Position numbers and translations under genes: made by a program | NCBI GenBank assembly: GCA_052298855.1 | Contig: DAVZXP010000015.1 | Location: forward strand, 1-14,600 | Length of the DNA stretch: 14,600 bases | Source of the DNA: Fimenecus sp052298855 | GTDB taxonomy: Bacteria; Bacillota; Clostridia; Oscillospirales; Acutalibacteraceae | Reading direction: 5' to 3' | Part shown: piece after piece, positions 13,509 to 14,600 of the stretch | Layout: each line of letters begins with the position of its first letter | Position numbering within the stretch: the first letter of the stretch is position 1 | The notes under the pieces: model-generated | The model's input: only the letters and a program-made list of their open reading frames with translations | The model's database searches: none | What the model was told of the DNA's origin: nothing

Positions 13509-14216
13509 CTAACTGCAAAAAACGTGGCTTCCGATCGTTACGATAACAGGTCTTGTTCGTATCCATTTATTAGAGGTTTTTGCAGGATTATAATAGTATA
13601 TGGCACCGCCCGTTGGATCCCATCCGTTAATGGCATCTCGGGCGGCTTTTTTTGCCGTGTCGGTCGGCTCCACCTTCCAGTTGCTGTCGGTAACACACGA
13701 AAAAGCACCGGCTTGGTAAACAACACCCGAAATGCTGTCGGGAAACGATGAGTGTTCGACTCTGTTTAATACGACTGCGCCGACGGCAACCTGACCCGTA
13801 TAGCTTTCTCCTCTAGCTTCTGCGGCTATTACCTTTGCTAAAAGATATACGTCGTTGCTTGTGAATTTGCCCGAAGAGGACGAGCTGCTCGAAATGCCCA
13901 TAGCATTGAGCGTGTCCTTGCCGGCTATTCCGTCTGCGGTCAATCCGTTCTTTCGCTGAAAGCTTTTTACGGCGTTTTGCGTTTGAGTTCCGTATATTCC
14001 GTCAACGCCTCCGGAGTAGTATCCCCAATTTTTGAGCTTTTGCTGAATTTTGCGAACCTCCTCGCCTCTTGAGCCGAGACGGGAAAGTACCTGCGAAGCT
14101 TTGACTTCGTTTGTACGGCGATTTTGATATAGTGTAATTGAGCCGAATAAGAGAATTGCCGTAAGCAAAATACAAAGCAGCTTGAATTGCTTATTAAAGT
14201 TGAAAAAGTTTTTCAT
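13509..14216 (-). CDS. sleB: SleB-like cell wall hydrolase (peptidoglycan-binding domain plus Hydrolase_2)
   Basis: The product is a 235-aa secreted hydrolase. The N-terminal hydrophobic segment (about 11-30) is a signal or anchor. A peptidoglycan-binding domain (about 45-106) has LGSRGEEVRKIQQKLKNWGYY, VDGIYGTQTQNAVKSFQ and a GLTADGIAG turn. A poly-serine linker (109-115) leads to the SleB catalytic domain (about 118-235), with the AAEARGE motif whose first glutamate, E133, matches the catalytic Glu of the family, then AVGAVVLNRV, FSCV and YYYNP. SleB is a lytic transglycosylase that degrades spore cortex during germination in Bacillus. Domain order and length fit sleB, but vegetative paralogues exist in Clostridia, so a spore role is not proven here. 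AGGAG lies 7 nt before the ATG. No ypeB partner lies downstream; the gene meets the CAP gene end to end. Confidence 0.9.
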   Translation of the reverse strand: MKNFFNFNKQFKLLCILLTAILLFGSITLYQNRRTNEVKASQVLSRLGSRGEEVRKIQQKLKNWGYYSGGVDGIYGTQTQNAVKSFQRKNGLTADGIAGKDTLNAMGISSSSSSSGKFTSNDVYLLAKVIAAEARGESYTGQVAVGAVVLNRVEHSSFPDSISGVVYQAGAFSCVTDSNWKVEPTDTAKKAARDAINGWDPTGGAIYYYNPAKTSNKWIRTRPVIVTIGSHVFCS

Positions 14217-14384
14217 AAGATTACTCCTGTGATTTATTTACTTATATTGTTAAACGGATAATGAAAAATATACTTGCCGATGTATCAAAACAGGAGAAAT
14301 TGTGGATTAAAAACAGCTTGACCACAAGATGTGTGGGCGCAATAAAAAAGTTGAAAAAAATTGCAAAAAAATTGAAAATAAGTG
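14217..14384. other. AT-rich divergent intergenic region with phased A-tracts
   Basis: This stretch holds the upstream region of the minus-strand sleB-like gene on its left. On its right are four A-tracts (14344-14349, 14354-14360, 14365-14371 and 14375-14378) spaced about one helical turn apart, directly upstream of the first rRNA promoter. They look like an UP element or intrinsic bend. No gene is seen. Confidence 0.55.
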
Positions 14385-14413
14385 TTGACAATGGGCTTGC
14401 TCTGTGATATTAT
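14385..14413 (+). promoter_or_regulatory. rRNA operon promoter P1
   Basis: A perfect -35 TTGACA (14385-14390) lies 17 nt before the -10 TATTAT (14408-14413), which has an extended TGA. The predicted transcript begins near 14420, at a small hairpin (GCTGTC 14420-14425, GACAGC 14431-14436). Confidence 0.88.
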
Positions 14414-14489
14414 ATCAAAGCTGTCCGCAAGACAGCGGGACACAAACGAAAACGTCAAAAAGAAATTTCAAAAAGTTGAAAAATTCCTC

Positions 14490-14518
14490 TTGACAATGAG
14501 TTTTGAAAGTGCTATAAT
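14490..14518 (+). promoter_or_regulatory. rRNA operon promoter P2
   Basis: A perfect consensus promoter: TTGACA (14490-14495), 17 nt, TATAAT (14513-14518). Predicted start near 14525. It lies 105 nt downstream of P1, and A-tracts again precede it. Confidence 0.92.
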
Positions 14519-14524
14519 GTGCTT

Positions 14525-14600
14525 CCACCCGTGAGAAAAGCGGTGGCAACGGACCTTGAAAATTAAACAACGACTTAAGAAAAAGGAAACCCTGAAATTC
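14525..14600 (+). other. rRNA operon leader, upstream of a 16S rRNA gene outside the window
   Basis: After P2 a hairpin (CCACC 14525-14529 with GGTGG 14542-14546) is followed by ACCTTGAAAATTAAACAACG (14553-14572), a motif typical of the pre-16S leader in Clostridia. The mature 16S 5' end is not reached within the window. Confidence 0.7.

Noticed and set aside
14217..14310. SigmaG-type promoter before the sleB-like gene (minus strand GTATA then CAATATA)
   Set aside because: The -10 has one mismatch and the spacing is 19 nt instead of 17-18; this is too weak to count and cannot prove a forespore role.

Overview
The window looks like a chromosomal segment of a low-GC, Gram-positive Clostridia-type bacterium, most likely of the Ruminococcaceae/Oscillospiraceae type. 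The signs are strong AGGAGG-like ribosome binding sites, frequent TTG starts, Bacillota-type tRNA genes, short lipoprotein signal peptides, a SleB-type cortex/cell-wall hydrolase, a CD1871A-type CXXC mini-protein and a Clostridia-style rRNA leader. The genus cannot be fixed from sequence reading alone.

Layout. 1-224: the 3' end of a tRNA-Gly(GCC) gene and a complete tRNA-Cys(GCA) gene, each followed by its own intrinsic terminator. 273-1606: a small membrane-anchored DUF2500-like protein and a ten-TM DMT/EamA transporter. 1659-7901: a complete, compact type II-C CRISPR-Cas locus in the order tracrRNA, cas9 (1100 aa), cas1, cas2, bidirectional terminator, array. The array has 22 full 36-bp repeats, 22 spacers and one truncated terminal repeat. 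8021-10063: a three-gene operon of a 48-aa CXXC protein, a polytopic [4Fe-4S] membrane protein and a TlpA-like thioredoxin-fold lipoprotein, which reads as an electron relay to thiols outside the membrane. 10209-10622: a half-size EamA transporter. 10719-12742: a zinc-ribbon/TM/TPR protein and a polytopic membrane protein. 12845-13507 and 13509-14216 (minus): a CAP-domain lipoprotein convergent with a SleB-like hydrolase, one base between the stop codons. 14217-14600: AT-rich DNA with two near-perfect tandem promoters and the leader of an rRNA operon whose 16S gene must lie just beyond the window.

How the CRISPR parts fit. The tracrRNA (+ strand, about 1694-1790) carries an anti-repeat matching the + strand repeat at 30 of 36 positions, so crRNAs are read from the minus strand, toward the cas genes. 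In that direction every repeat ends in a perfect extended -10 box (TGTTATAAT). This implies Neisseria-like promoters inside each repeat, each starting about 7 nt into the next spacer and giving guides of about 24 nt. The truncated repeat at the cas-distal end keeps exactly this box, so it can still drive the outermost spacer. The degenerate and variant repeats lie at the cas-distal end, which suggests that new spacers enter next to cas2, at the transcriptional 3' end. The tracrRNA also shows a possible 5' self-hairpin formed by bases that deviate from the repeat.

Most Part 2 observations concern this promoter-in-repeat architecture and the CXXC/Fe-S/TlpA operon. No mobile element, integrase or IS was recognised.
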